From: JBNAVY01 sp049700195
GTDB lineage: Bacteria; Bacillota; Thermoanaerobacteria; Thermoanaerobacterales; Thermoanaerobacteraceae
NCBI GenBank assembly: GCA_049700195.1
Contig: JBNAVY010000036.1
Span: forward strand, 1-20,692
DNA length: 20,692 nt
Direction of reading: 5' to 3'
Below, piece by piece: positions 1-7,910 of this stretch. Numbering within the stretch: position 1 is the stretch's first letter; every line of letters begins with the position of its first letter. Made by a program: the position numbers and the translations under genes. The notes under the pieces were generated by a model. That model had not been told where the DNA came from and made no database searches. It saw nothing but the letters and a program-made list of their open reading frames with translations.

Positions 1-80
1 GCTTAGCTGCAATTTATTGATATGTCTGGCTTTTAGAACATCACAAATTACTCTAACAAAAGTGAAAAAGTATACAAGTC

Positions 81-602
81 TTAAAAAAATAATTTACTAT
101 AAAAAACAGAAGCTAAAATAGCGGCAATATCTGCTATAATCCCAGCTAATATTGAATGTCTCATTTTTTTTATACCTACCGAACCATAATATACAGCTAG
201 AACATAAAATGTGGTTTCTGTTGAACCATACATAACTGAAGCCATCTTTCCAATCATAGAATCAGAACCGTGGGAATTTATCAATTCTGTTGCAATACCA
301 AGTGATCCACTTCCTGAAAGTGGTCTTATAAGTGCTAAAGGAACTAATTCTTGAGGAAAACCAATTATATTTATAATAGGTTTAAGCAATTTTTCTATTA
401 AATCCAAAGAACCTGAAGCTCTAAAAACTCCAATTGCCACAAGCATAGCTAAAAGTGCAGGAAAAATTTTCAATATTACAGATAAGCCTTCTTTAGCACC
501 ATCAATAAAGACCTCATAAATATTAATACTTTTTACGAGTCCATAAAAGGGTATAACTAAAATTAAAACAGGTATTAAGCTTTCTGATATAATTTTAACC
601 AC
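81..602 (-). CDS. spmB: Spore maturation protein B
   Basis: Integral membrane protein of 173 residues in the nucleoside-recognition/Gate-domain family. SpmB and SpmA are needed for full spore-core dehydration in Bacillus and Clostridium (family knowledge). Visible features: hydrophobic N-terminal span, a central region with RPLSGSGSLGIATELI near residues 93-108, a following YGSTETTFYVLAVYYG motif typical of SpmB, and a hydrophobic C-terminus. It lies 2 nt downstream of spmA, so the two are co-transcribed. The start is GTG at 602; its ribosome site (AAGGAGCGG) sits inside the last codons of spmA, which suggests translational coupling. No convincing terminator is visible in the 80 bases left downstream. 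Confidence 0.93.
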   Translation of the reverse strand: MVKIISESLIPVLILVIPFYGLVKSINIYEVFIDGAKEGLSVILKIFPALLAMLVAIGVFRASGSLDLIEKLLKPIINIIGFPQELVPLALIRPLSGSGSLGIATELINSHGSDSMIGKMASVMYGSTETTFYVLAVYYGSVGIKKMRHSILAGIIADIAAILASVFYSKLFF

Positions 603-604
603 TT

Positions 605-1192
605 TTACCGCTCCTTAAAATATGATAAATTTTCAAGATATTTATTTACCATAAGACCTATAATAAGTGCCGTTCCACTTGAAAAAACCGATACAATTAC
701 AAAATCTGCAGGATTCTTTGCTCCCATTGAAGCTCTTATCCCAATCATAACTGCTGGAATAAGCTGTATCGATGCAGTATTTATAATCAAAAATCTTACC
801 ATGGAATTTGAAGGAGAATCTTTTTTATTTAATTCCTGTAAATATTCCATGGCCTTTATCCCAAAAGGTGTTGCAGCATTTCCTAAACCCAGCATATTTG
901 CAGATATATTCATTATAATTGCCGATATAGCAGGGCTATCCTTAGGTATATCAGGGAATATCTTTATAATTATTGGTTTTAATACTTTTGCAATAATATT
1001 TGTTAAACCTGATTTTTCTGCTATTTTCATTATCCCAAGCCATAAAGACATTACACCTACAAGCCCAATAGAAATAGTTACTGCTGCTTGTGCAGAATCA
1101 ATAATGGCTTTTGAAATTTCATCGAGCTTACCATTTAAAATACCTACAATAACACCTATCGCAATCATAAAAAACCATATATAATTTATCAT
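605..1192 (-). CDS. spmA: Spore maturation protein A
   Basis: Membrane protein of 195 residues, partner of SpmB in spore-core dehydration (family knowledge). Features seen: a long N-terminal hydrophobic span, the Gate-domain segment around residues 52-75, the conserved NMLGLGNAATPFGIKAME block near residues 98-115, and NTASIQLIPAVMIGIRAS near 138-155. Normal family length. The ATG start at 1192 has a GGGGGC ribosome site about 6 nt upstream. It is divergent from abrB across about 95-175 bases. A sporulation-sigma promoter is expected there but I could not fix one with confidence. Confidence 0.93.
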   Translation of the reverse strand: MINYIWFFMIAIGVIVGILNGKLDEISKAIIDSAQAAVTISIGLVGVMSLWLGIMKIAEKSGLTNIIAKVLKPIIIKIFPDIPKDSPAISAIIMNISANMLGLGNAATPFGIKAMEYLQELNKKDSPSNSMVRFLIINTASIQLIPAVMIGIRASMGAKNPADFVIVSVFSSGTALIIGLMVNKYLENLSYFKER

Positions 1193-1289
1193 ATTAATGC
1201 CCCCAAATTACCAAAAAACTCTCAATTATGTTTTTCTTCTTACATAATAAAAATTTATGTTATTCACATAAAAAAATACCAAAAAAGTG

Positions 1290-1318
1290 TTGACTTATTT
1301 TTCAAAACTTGGTATTAT
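1290..1318 (+). promoter_or_regulatory. abrB promoter
   Basis: Housekeeping-type promoter: TTGACT (1290-1295), 17-nt spacer, TATTAT (1313-1318). Transcription would begin near 1325, giving about 43 nt of leader before the abrB ATG. An imperfect dyad (AAGTGTTGA at 1285-1293, TCAAAACTT at 1302-1310) plus outer TACCAA/TTGGTA arms (1277-1282, 1309-1314) overlies it and may be an operator. Confidence 0.8.
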
Positions 1319-1367
1319 TATAAGTGAAGTACAGATGTCGAATTTTGTAATTCAGGAGGGGAGAAAA

Positions 1368-1619
1368 ATGTTGAAATCTACAGGTATAGTAAGAAAGGTA
1401 GACGAATTGGGAAGGGTCGTTATACCTATCGAACTCAGGAGGACATTAAATATTGCAGAAAGAGATGCTCTTGAAATATACGTTGATGGAGAGCAAATTG
1501 TCCTCAAGAAGTATGAACCTGCTTGCATTTTCTGTGGAAACGCTGAGAATGTAATAAACTACAAAGGCAAAAATATATGCAAAAATTGCCTTGAGGAACT
1601 CAAAAAAACAGTAGAATAA
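1368..1619 (+). CDS. abrB: AbrB/SpoVT-family transition-state regulator
   Basis: DNA-binding regulator of 83 residues. Residues 1-47 form the AbrB swapped-hairpin domain (MLKSTGIVRKVDELGRVVIP, then the IELRRTLNI segment). The C-terminus carries two CxxC pairs (C53/C56 and C71/C74), a small zinc-finger-like module common in clostridial AbrB proteins and unlike the B. subtilis C-terminal domain. The frame is open upstream to a GTG at 1287, but that GTG overlaps the -35 element. The ATG at 1368 follows a strong AGGAGGGG site (1354-1361) and matches the family N-terminus, so I chose it. AbrB proteins repress post-exponential and sporulation genes (family knowledge). The last codons lie inside the terminator palindrome. 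Confidence 0.93.
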   Translation: MLKSTGIVRKVDELGRVVIPIELRRTLNIAERDALEIYVDGEQIVLKKYEPACIFCGNAENVINYKGKNICKNCLEELKKTVE

Positions 1620-1657
1620 TAACAAGGGCTAAGCCCTTGTTATTATTCTACTGTTTT
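1605..1657. terminator. Bidirectional terminator, abrB / CDF transporter
   Basis: Perfect inverted repeat with 25-bp arms (1605-1629 and 1633-1657) and a TAA loop. A-rich start and T-rich end let it act on both strands. It contains the stop codons of both convergent genes. Confidence 0.93.
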
Positions 1658-2506
1658 ACTTTCCGGTTCTAAATGAATCATTACATATGCATAAGGGAAT
1701 TCTTCCCTTATTTGATTTTGTATCTTATGAGATAAATTATGTGCATCAACTATATTGTAATCTTTATTTATACGAAGATGAATATCTATTTCTCTTTTTG
1801 CTCCCACTTTTCTTGTTCGCAATTTGTGAAAACTTGTAACTTCCGGATTTGAATTTATTATATTTATTATTTTCTCAACTTCTTCTTCTGGAAGGCTACT
1901 GTCGGATAGTTCTTTAATAGCTTCATGAGTCAATGAAATTGAAGTTTTAATAATAATTACAGCAACAAAAATGGCTATAATTGGGTCTAATATATCTATC
2001 TTAGTGATTTTAATTGCAATTAAACCTATAGCAACACCAAAAGATGTAAAAACATCTGTCAGAAGGTGCATAGCATCAGCTCGAAGAGCTATAGATTCTT
2101 TTCTTTTAGCTACTTTGAATAAAATATATGATATGACTCCATTTACTATAGAAGCAAAAAACATTACCACTATCCCTGCATCAAGATTTTTAACATATGC
2201 TCCGCTGATTATTTTTTGAACAGCAGCATATATAATTAAAAGTGCCGCTAAAAATATCAAAAGTGCTTCAACAAAACCTGAAATATCTTCATATTTACCA
2301 TGTCCATAAGGATGGTCTTCATCAGGAGGTTTTACTGAAATTCTTATAGATAAAAATGCGATAAAACTTGCTATTAAATCTATAGATGAATGTATAGCTT
2401 CTGATATTACACCAACCGAATGCATCATAAGTCCAGCAATAAGTTTAACAATTATAAGTAAACTGTTTGAATATATAGACAATGATGCAGCTTTTTTCTT
2501 ATCCAT
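1643..2506 (-). CDS. Cation diffusion facilitator (CDF) family transporter
   Basis: Divalent-metal efflux protein of 287 residues that probably exchanges metal for protons across the plasma membrane. About six membrane segments are followed by a cytoplasmic C-terminal domain (about residues 205-287). Metal-site residues seen: H39xxxD43 in the second span, H147xxxD151 in the fifth, and a DEDHPYGHGK loop (H65, H69) between them. The HxxxD pairs are compatible with zinc, iron or manganese, so the substrate is not settled. The ATG start has GGAGAGAG upstream. It has its own promoter (2551-2579) and so is probably independent of the rsmI operon. Its final KTVE codons lie in the shared terminator. 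Confidence 0.9.
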   Translation of the reverse strand: MDKKKAASLSIYSNSLLIIVKLIAGLMMHSVGVISEAIHSSIDLIASFIAFLSIRISVKPPDEDHPYGHGKYEDISGFVEALLIFLAALLIIYAAVQKIISGAYVKNLDAGIVVMFFASIVNGVISYILFKVAKRKESIALRADAMHLLTDVFTSFGVAIGLIAIKITKIDILDPIIAIFVAVIIIKTSISLTHEAIKELSDSSLPEEEVEKIINIINSNPEVTSFHKLRTRKVGAKREIDIHLRINKDYNIVDAHNLSHKIQNQIREEFPYAYVMIHLEPESKTVE

Positions 2507-2550
2507 TTTGCTCTCTCCATTATCAATTGAAATTAACTCCTTAATTATAT

Positions 2551-2579
2551 ATTATATTCTATAGTTAAATTATATGCAA
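2551..2579 (-). promoter_or_regulatory. Promoter of the CDF transporter gene
   Basis: On the minus strand TTGCAT (2574-2579), 17-nt spacer, TATAAT (2551-2556). Start of transcription near 2544, about 40 nt before the ATG. Confidence 0.75.
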
Positions 2580-2601
2580 TATAAAATAGAACTTATTACT
2601 G

Positions 2602-2633
2602 AATATCATTATCATCTGATAATGATATTTTTT
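2602..2633 (+). terminator. Terminator-like hairpin with plus-strand polarity
   Basis: Perfect 12-bp stem (2602-2613 with 2618-2629), loop ATCT, followed on the plus strand by T residues to 2633. On the minus strand, the direction of both neighbouring genes, no U-run follows. It lies directly after the rsmI stop codon, so it may still serve rsmI, or it may block antisense transcription. Confidence 0.55.
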
Positions 2634-3462
2634 ATAAATCTTCTAAATCTAAGCTAAGTCTATATATTTCATTTTTAGATATATTAAGTTCCTCAGAAAT
2701 CATTTTAACAGCTTCTTTTTTTGAAATGCCATTTTTAATATATTTTCTTAATAATTCTTCAGGATTTTTAACTACCCTATCCTTCTTTTTTTTGCCCTCA
2801 ATCAGAATTATTATTTCTCCTTTTATCTCTTTATCTATTTTTTCTATAATATCTTCTATATATCCTCTTATAAATTCTTCATGAATTTTAGTAAGTTCTC
2901 TTGCTATAACAATTTTTCTACTCTTTATATGTTCAGCCAATTCGGAAATTGTGCTTTTTAATCTATGTGGTGCTTCATAAATAATTATAGTCCTTTCTTC
3001 TAACTGAATTCTTTTTAAAACTTCATCTCTATATTTTTTCTTTTGTGGCAAAAAACCCTCAAAAACAAAAGATGAGGTGTCAAGTCCAGAAGCAATCAAG
3101 GCTGTAATTGCAGCTACTGCACCAGGCAAAGGTATAACTTTAACTTTTTCTTCAATGCAAAGTTTAACAAGATCTGCTCCAGGATCAGAAATACCAGGGG
3201 TACCCGCATCTGTTACCAATGCGATTGATTTCCCATTTTTAAGTTCTTCTATAAGTTTTATGCCTTTGTCTCTTTTATTATGCTCATGATAGCTAGTAAG
3301 AGGTTTTTTTATATTATAATAATTTAAAAGCTTAATAGTATGTCTTGTATCTTCTGCCGCAATTATATCAACTTTATTTAAAACTTTTAACACTCTTAAT
3401 GTTATGTCTTCAAGATTGCCTATAGGTGTTGGACATAAATAAAGATTTCCATAATCTGCCAC
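2632..3462 (-). CDS. rsmI: 16S rRNA (cytidine-1402 2'-O)-methyltransferase
   Basis: SAM-dependent methyltransferase of 276 residues that 2'-O-methylates C1402 in the decoding centre of 16S rRNA (family knowledge; yabC in B. subtilis). It has the tetrapyrrole-methylase fold: LCPTPIGNLEDITLR near residues 9-23, AAEDTRHT near 35-42, VTDAGTPGISDPGADLV near 83-99, the LPGAVAAITAL motif near 111-121, and YEAPHRL near 163-169. Normal length. It follows the trmN6-like gene by 2 nt with its ribosome site inside that gene's end (AGGAGGAATAAAAGTG), so it is the second gene of an operon. The gene order trmN6-like then rsmI matches yabB-yabC in Bacillus. Confidence 0.95.
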   Translation of the reverse strand: MADYGNLYLCPTPIGNLEDITLRVLKVLNKVDIIAAEDTRHTIKLLNYYNIKKPLTSYHEHNKRDKGIKLIEELKNGKSIALVTDAGTPGISDPGADLVKLCIEEKVKVIPLPGAVAAITALIASGLDTSSFVFEGFLPQKKKYRDEVLKRIQLEERTIIIYEAPHRLKSTISELAEHIKSRKIVIARELTKIHEEFIRGYIEDIIEKIDKEIKGEIIILIEGKKKKDRVVKNPEELLRKYIKNGISKKEAVKMISEELNISKNEIYRLSLDLEDL

Positions 3463-3464
3463 TT

Positions 3465-4211
3465 TTATTCCTCCTCAAGCTTTTCTTTAGAATATATTTT
3501 AAGAATTTCTTCAGTATATTCACCATTTTTTTCATAAATATATAAAGGATTTAAAATATTTATACCAGGTTTGGCCCCTTTTTTTGATTCAACCAATATA
3601 AGATTTGGGCTTTTTGTTATACCAGGGTGTACAAATTTTACTTTCTTTGGCTCTAAATTATATTTCCTCAACATAACAAAAATATCAACTAATCTATCTA
3701 CTCTATTGACCATAAAAAATTTACCACCAAATTTTAGAAGTAAAGAAGCTGTTTTTATAAAATCTTCTAAAGCACCATAAATTTCATATCGCGCAATATT
3801 TTCAGCTTCTTCTGCTTTAGTAAAGCCTGATTTTACAGGCATATAAGGAGGATTTGCTGTAACTATATCAAATTTTTCATATCCTAAAATTTTTTCTATA
3901 CCTTTTATATCATTATTAATTATTTTAATTCTTTTTTCCAAATTATTAATTTTAATACTTCTTGCTGCCATATCTGCAACCTCTTCCTGTATTTCTATCC
4001 CATATATCATTGTATCCTCTGTTTTTGAAGCTATTAATATGGGTATAATTCCATTTCCACACCCTAAGTCAACTATTAAATCCTTCTTTTTAGCAGTTGT
4101 AAAATTCGAAATTAATACAGAATCCATACCAAATTTAAATTTTTTCTCGTGCTGAATTATAACCAACCCACGAAAATTTAAATCATCTAATCTTTCTCCT
4201 TCTTTCAGCAC
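3465..4211 (-). CDS. tRNA1(Val) (adenine-37-N6)-methyltransferase-like protein (YabB)
   Basis: Class I SAM-dependent N6-adenine methyltransferase of 248 residues. SAM motif I VDLGCGNGIIPI lies at residues 47-58, the acidic motif II at YGIEIQ (70-75), and catalytic NPPY at 120-123. The FRG...FGMDSVL N-terminal signature is typical of the TrmN6/YabB family. The substrate is inferred from E. coli TrmN6 and is not certain in Firmicutes. The start is GTG at 4211, 8 nt after AGGAG; an ATG two bases upstream is out of frame. It is the first gene of the operon with rsmI. A possible extended -10 (TGTTAAAAT on the minus strand) lies upstream with a poor -35. Confidence 0.9.
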   Translation of the reverse strand: MLKEGERLDDLNFRGLVIIQHEKKFKFGMDSVLISNFTTAKKKDLIVDLGCGNGIIPILIASKTEDTMIYGIEIQEEVADMAARSIKINNLEKRIKIINNDIKGIEKILGYEKFDIVTANPPYMPVKSGFTKAEEAENIARYEIYGALEDFIKTASLLLKFGGKFFMVNRVDRLVDIFVMLRKYNLEPKKVKFVHPGITKSPNLILVESKKGAKPGINILNPLYIYEKNGEYTEEILKIYSKEKLEEE

Positions 4212-4290
4212 ATTATCATCTCCTCAAATTTACTTTCAAAATTTATTTTAACATATTAATAAATATTTTAGCACTTTTTTTAAATTAGTA

Positions 4291-4319
4291 TTGAAAAATA
4301 AATTTGTGCAAAGTATACT
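4291..4319 (+). promoter_or_regulatory. arcA promoter
   Basis: TTGAAA (4291-4296), 17-nt spacer, TATACT (4314-4319). Transcription would begin near 4326, downstream of the first in-frame ATG at 4304, which supports the GTG start at 4352. Confidence 0.8.
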
Positions 4320-4351
4320 ATATAAAGAATTTAAACATAGGAGGATGTATA

Positions 4352-5569
4352 GTGACAAAAAAATTATTGATTCCTAATGTTTCCTCTGAAATTGGAAAAC
4401 TAAAATCAGTGATTCTTCATAAACCAGGAAAAGAATTAGAAAGGCTTACACCCCAAAATCTAAATGAACTATTATTTGATGACATTCCATGGGTCAAAAA
4501 AATAGCTGAAGAACATAATAATTTCGCAAAGGTTTTGACAGAAAATGGAATTGATGTTTTTTATATTGAAAATTTATTAAAAGATATATTAATAAATATA
4601 AATGTAAAAGATAGTTTTATAGAAGATTTATTAAAAATTAATGGTATCACTTCAAATAAAATAAAAACTTACTTAAAGGAATTTTTGAAAGAAAAAACTC
4701 CTGAAGAAGTTGTAGAAATTTCTATATCTGGTTTGGCTTATGGAGATATTAAACTTAAAAAATCTCTCATGGGTCTTGCCGAATATATTTATGAAAACCA
4801 TCATTTTTATATAAAACCATTGCCCAACCTTTATTTTACAAGAGACCCAGGTGCAGTTATTACTAATGGCTTAATGATTAGCTCTATGAAAACTGCTGCA
4901 AGAAAACCCGAAACATTAATATTAGAATATATTTATAAATATCATCCATTGTTTGAATCAGTACCTTGTTGGTATGACAGCACTTATACTCACTCAATTG
5001 AAGGTGGAGATATACTGGTACTAAGCGAAAGAGTAATTGCCATTGGATGCAGTGAAAGAACTTCTCCACAGGCAATTGAACAGTTTGCCCATAACTTATT
5101 TGAAGGCAATTCTACAATTGAAAAAGTCATTGTTGTACAAATACCGGTTAATCGTTCTTATATGCATTTAGATACTGTATTTACAATGGTTGATAAAAAC
5201 CGATTTGTCTTTTATCCTGGAATAAAAAACGAACTAAGGGTATTTACAATATCAAAAGAAGAAAAAGGTGTTGTAATAAATAAAGAAGAAAATCTACAAA
5301 CTGCTTTAAAAACAAACTTGCATCTTTATAACGTGGAAATCATTCCTACAGGAGGACTGAATGTAATAACATCTGCACGCGAACAATGGAGTGATAGTAC
5401 AAACACTTTAGCAATTGCACCAGGTGTTGTAATAACTTACGCTAGAAATGAGATTTCAAACAAAATAATGGAAAAAGAAGGCATAAAAGTTATCAGCATT
5501 GAAGGTTCTGAACTTTCAAGAGGTAGAGGTGGACCACGTTGTATGAGTATGCCTATTCAAAGAGAATAA
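4352..5569 (+). CDS. arcA: Arginine deiminase
   Basis: Cytoplasmic enzyme hydrolysing L-arginine to citrulline and ammonia, the first step of the arginine deiminase pathway. The GTG start gives 405 residues, the usual size. Family motifs seen: LHKPGKELERL near 23-33, FTRDPGAVI near 167-175, HSIEGGDILVLSERVIAIG near 214-232, the catalytic histidine in HLDTVFTMVD, and the nucleophile C397 in GGPRCMSMP at the C-terminus. The start follows AGGAGG (4339-4344) by 7 nt; the in-frame ATG at 4304 is upstream of the -10 box and was rejected. No ornithine carbamoyltransferase, carbamate kinase or antiporter gene is adjacent: it has its own promoter and terminator. Confidence 0.95.
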   Translation: MTKKLLIPNVSSEIGKLKSVILHKPGKELERLTPQNLNELLFDDIPWVKKIAEEHNNFAKVLTENGIDVFYIENLLKDILININVKDSFIEDLLKINGITSNKIKTYLKEFLKEKTPEEVVEISISGLAYGDIKLKKSLMGLAEYIYENHHFYIKPLPNLYFTRDPGAVITNGLMISSMKTAARKPETLILEYIYKYHPLFESVPCWYDSTYTHSIEGGDILVLSERVIAIGCSERTSPQAIEQFAHNLFEGNSTIEKVIVVQIPVNRSYMHLDTVFTMVDKNRFVFYPGIKNELRVFTISKEEKGVVINKEENLQTALKTNLHLYNVEIIPTGGLNVITSAREQWSDSTNTLAIAPGVVITYARNEISNKIMEKEGIKVISIEGSELSRGRGGPRCMSMPIQRE

Positions 5570-5593
5570 AAGGAAGTTTTTACTTCCTTTTTT
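5568..5593 (+). terminator. Terminator of arcA
   Basis: 10-bp stem (AAAAGGAAGT at 5568-5577 with ACTTCCTTTT at 5582-5591), TTTT loop, T-run to 5593, directly after the arcA stop codon. Confidence 0.9.
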
Positions 5594-5660
5594 ATTAATA
5601 ATTTGTTAACATTTTAGTAGTATAATATTTTTGTTATTATAGCAAAAGGAAGTGTTTGTA

Positions 5661-7829
5661 TTGAAAAAAATTATATCGGTTTTATTGTTAATATTGTTTA
5701 TTTTTGTTTCTATACCATTTTCACAGACTTATGCTTCATCAACAAACAAGAAAGCTATTTTAATAATATTAGATAGAACCAGTCTTAATGACTATAATAT
5801 TTATGATTTGCCAAATATAAAAAAACTTATTAATACAGGAGCTTTAGGACTTATGAATACCAAAACTGCAGGATCTTATTCAGATGCTTCTGCTTATTTA
5901 ACAATAGGTACAGGTACTAGGGCAATATCAAGTAACACTGGTTCTCTTTCTTTTAATACAAACGAAAATTATGGTTACGAGAGTGCTTCTGATTTATATA
6001 CCCTGTTTACAGGTAATAAACCTCAAAACTATAATATTGTAAACATAGGTATTCAAGATTTAATAACAGCTTCATCAAAATTAAATTACAAAGTTACTCC
6101 CGGTTTATTAGGTAATCTTTTAGAAAAAAATGGTATACCAGTATATGTAATTGGAAATTCTGATGTTAAAACTCCGGATGGTATCTCTTATAATCGCTTT
6201 AGCGCTTTAATAGGTATAAATAAATCTGGTACTGCAAAAGGTGATATTAGTGATAATCTTTTGGTCTCAGATAAAAATAGCCCTTATTTCCTAAAAGCTG
6301 ATTACAATAAATTGTATGACAAATTTCTGGAATACAGTAAAAATGGCGGCTTTATAATAATTGATCCTGGTGATATTTTTAGAGCAGATGAATTTTCAGT
6401 CTATACATCTGTTGATATGGCAAATAAATATAAACAAATCGCTTTAAAAAATGCTGATGAATTTATTGGCAAAATCATTAATAGCATAGATATTAATAAA
6501 GACCTTTTAATAATAGCTGTTCCATTTCCTTCTAATAATGATATTAATACAAACAATTTGATAACACCATTAATAATTACCGGCGATGGGTTCACAAAAG
6601 GTATCGCTACATCTTCAACAACAAAAAGAGAAGGTATAATTGCAAATACCGATATAGCTCCAACAGTTTTGTCATATTTTAATATTAAACAACCCGTAGA
6701 AATGTTAGGGCATAACATAATAAGTATACCAAAACAAAATACATTAAATTATCTGGAAAATATAAATAAAATGATAGTATCTGTTCACAACGCACGTACT
6801 CCAGTTTTAAAAAGTTATGTAATTTTCCTTATAATTATCTTAATTTTATATCTTCTTTTACTTTTTTTAAAAAAAGATCACCTAAAATATATGGTACCCA
6901 TAATACTGGCTATTATGACTGTTCCTTTTACTTTGCTCTTATTGCCATTGTTAGGGCCTTTAAGTATATACATGAATATTATTGCTGTTATTCTAATAAC
7001 ATTCATTATAGTTTTAAGTTTAATGCTGCTTTTAAAAAATGATATTGATAGATTTATGGCAATTAGTCTTATTTCTGCTTTTGCCTTAATTTTTGATTTG
7101 CTTACAAATTCACATTTAATGAAAAATTCTATACTTGGATATGATGTAATTGAAGGAGCTAGATATTATGGTATAGGTAATGAATACATGGGAGTACTTA
7201 TAGGTTCATCAATAATGGGATTAATGACACTTATAGAAAAATACAAGACTAAGACAGTAAAAATTTTTAGTATCCTCACTTTCATTTTTATTTTCTTTTT
7301 AATGGTTTTACCACAGTATGGAGCAAAAGTTGGAGGATTTATTACTGGATTTATGGCATTTGGAACAATAATACTATTGCTTTTAGGTTTAAAAATAAAT
7401 AAAAAAACATTTTCTTTTATGTTTATTATAATGATAATTTCATTGTTTTCAATGTTTGTAATATCTATGTTCCTTGGAACTACAACACATATGGCACAAA
7501 CAGCATTAATAGTTAAATACGAAGGAATAAATGCTTTAATTGAAATATTTACAAGAAAGCTTCAGATGGAATTTAAACTTATGCGTTATACCATTTGGTC
7601 ATGGGTACTTATTATATCAATATTAATGCTATTTATACTATCTTACAAACCTACAGGAATACTAAAAAATATCTTTAAAAACTATACTTATATTTATTAT
7701 GGTTTTTTTGGCAGTGTTGTTGGTATGTTGTTTGCTCTTGCTTTTAATGACGCGGGAATAGTTGCAGCAGCTACCACCTGTATATATGCAATACCTCCTA
7801 TTTTAATACTTTTACAAAAGCCAAACTAA
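5661..7829 (+). CDS. Exported alkaline-phosphatase-fold domain fused to a multi-span membrane domain
   Basis: Protein of 722 residues. Residues 1-27 are a signal peptide (LKK, hydrophobic core, ending near TYASS). Residues about 30-370 look like an extracytoplasmic phosphatase/phosphotransferase-superfamily domain: KAILIILDRTSLNDY at the start, a TAGSYSDASAYLTIGTGTRA segment where the family's nucleophile lies, FIIIDPGDIFRADEF, and TDIAPTVLSYFNI near the end. Residues about 385-720 hold roughly 11 membrane spans with a RYYGIGNEYMG motif. No substrate can be assigned; a lipid- or polymer-linked phospho-group is possible. TTG at 5661 is preferred over GTG at 5652 because AAAGGAAG (5645-5652) is correctly spaced for it. 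Monocistronic: a terminator lies upstream and a new promoter downstream. Confidence 0.75.
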   Translation: MKKIISVLLLILFIFVSIPFSQTYASSTNKKAILIILDRTSLNDYNIYDLPNIKKLINTGALGLMNTKTAGSYSDASAYLTIGTGTRAISSNTGSLSFNTNENYGYESASDLYTLFTGNKPQNYNIVNIGIQDLITASSKLNYKVTPGLLGNLLEKNGIPVYVIGNSDVKTPDGISYNRFSALIGINKSGTAKGDISDNLLVSDKNSPYFLKADYNKLYDKFLEYSKNGGFIIIDPGDIFRADEFSVYTSVDMANKYKQIALKNADEFIGKIINSIDINKDLLIIAVPFPSNNDINTNNLITPLIITGDGFTKGIATSSTTKREGIIANTDIAPTVLSYFNIKQPVEMLGHNIISIPKQNTLNYLENINKMIVSVHNARTPVLKSYVIFLIIILILYLLLLFLKKDHLKYMVPIILAIMTVPFTLLLLPLLGPLSIYMNIIAVILITFIIVLSLMLLLKNDIDRFMAISLISAFALIFDLLTNSHLMKNSILGYDVIEGARYYGIGNEYMGVLIGSSIMGLMTLIEKYKTKTVKIFSILTFIFIFFLMVLPQYGAKVGGFITGFMAFGTIILLLLGLKINKKTFSFMFIIMIISLFSMFVISMFLGTTTHMAQTALIVKYEGINALIEIFTRKLQMEFKLMRYTIWSWVLIISILMLFILSYKPTGILKNIFKNYTYIYYGFFGSVVGMLFALAFNDAGIVAAATTCIYAIPPILILLQKPN

Positions 7830-7845
7830 AATTTACCATTTAACA

Positions 7846-7876
7846 TTGGAAAAATACTTTGTTTTTATGTTATAAT
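7846..7876 (+). promoter_or_regulatory. Promoter of tauE-DUF1634 operon
   Basis: Extended -10 TGTTATAAT (7868-7876) with TTGGAA (7846-7851) upstream at a long 19-nt spacing. Start near 7883; AAGGAG at 7897-7902 precedes the ATG at 7911. Confidence 0.6.
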
Positions 7877-7910
7877 AAAACTTGTGACTATAGACTAAGG
7901 AGATGAAAAC

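Noticed and set aside
1..80. Short reading frame on the minus strand running off the left edge (about 27 codons) downstream of spmB
   Set aside because: No start codon or ribosome site, no recognisable motif, and a length expected by chance in AT-rich DNA.
801..1184. Long plus-strand frame opposite spmA
   Set aside because: Mirror of the coding strand of spmA, with no ribosome site and no known motif.
1287..1367. In-frame upstream extension of abrB
   Set aside because: It overlaps the promoter, and the ATG at 1368 has the strong ribosome site and the family N-terminus.
4304..4351. Upstream ATG start for arcA
   Set aside because: It lies before the -10 box and lacks a ribosome site; GTG at 4352 fits the family length and follows AGGAGG.
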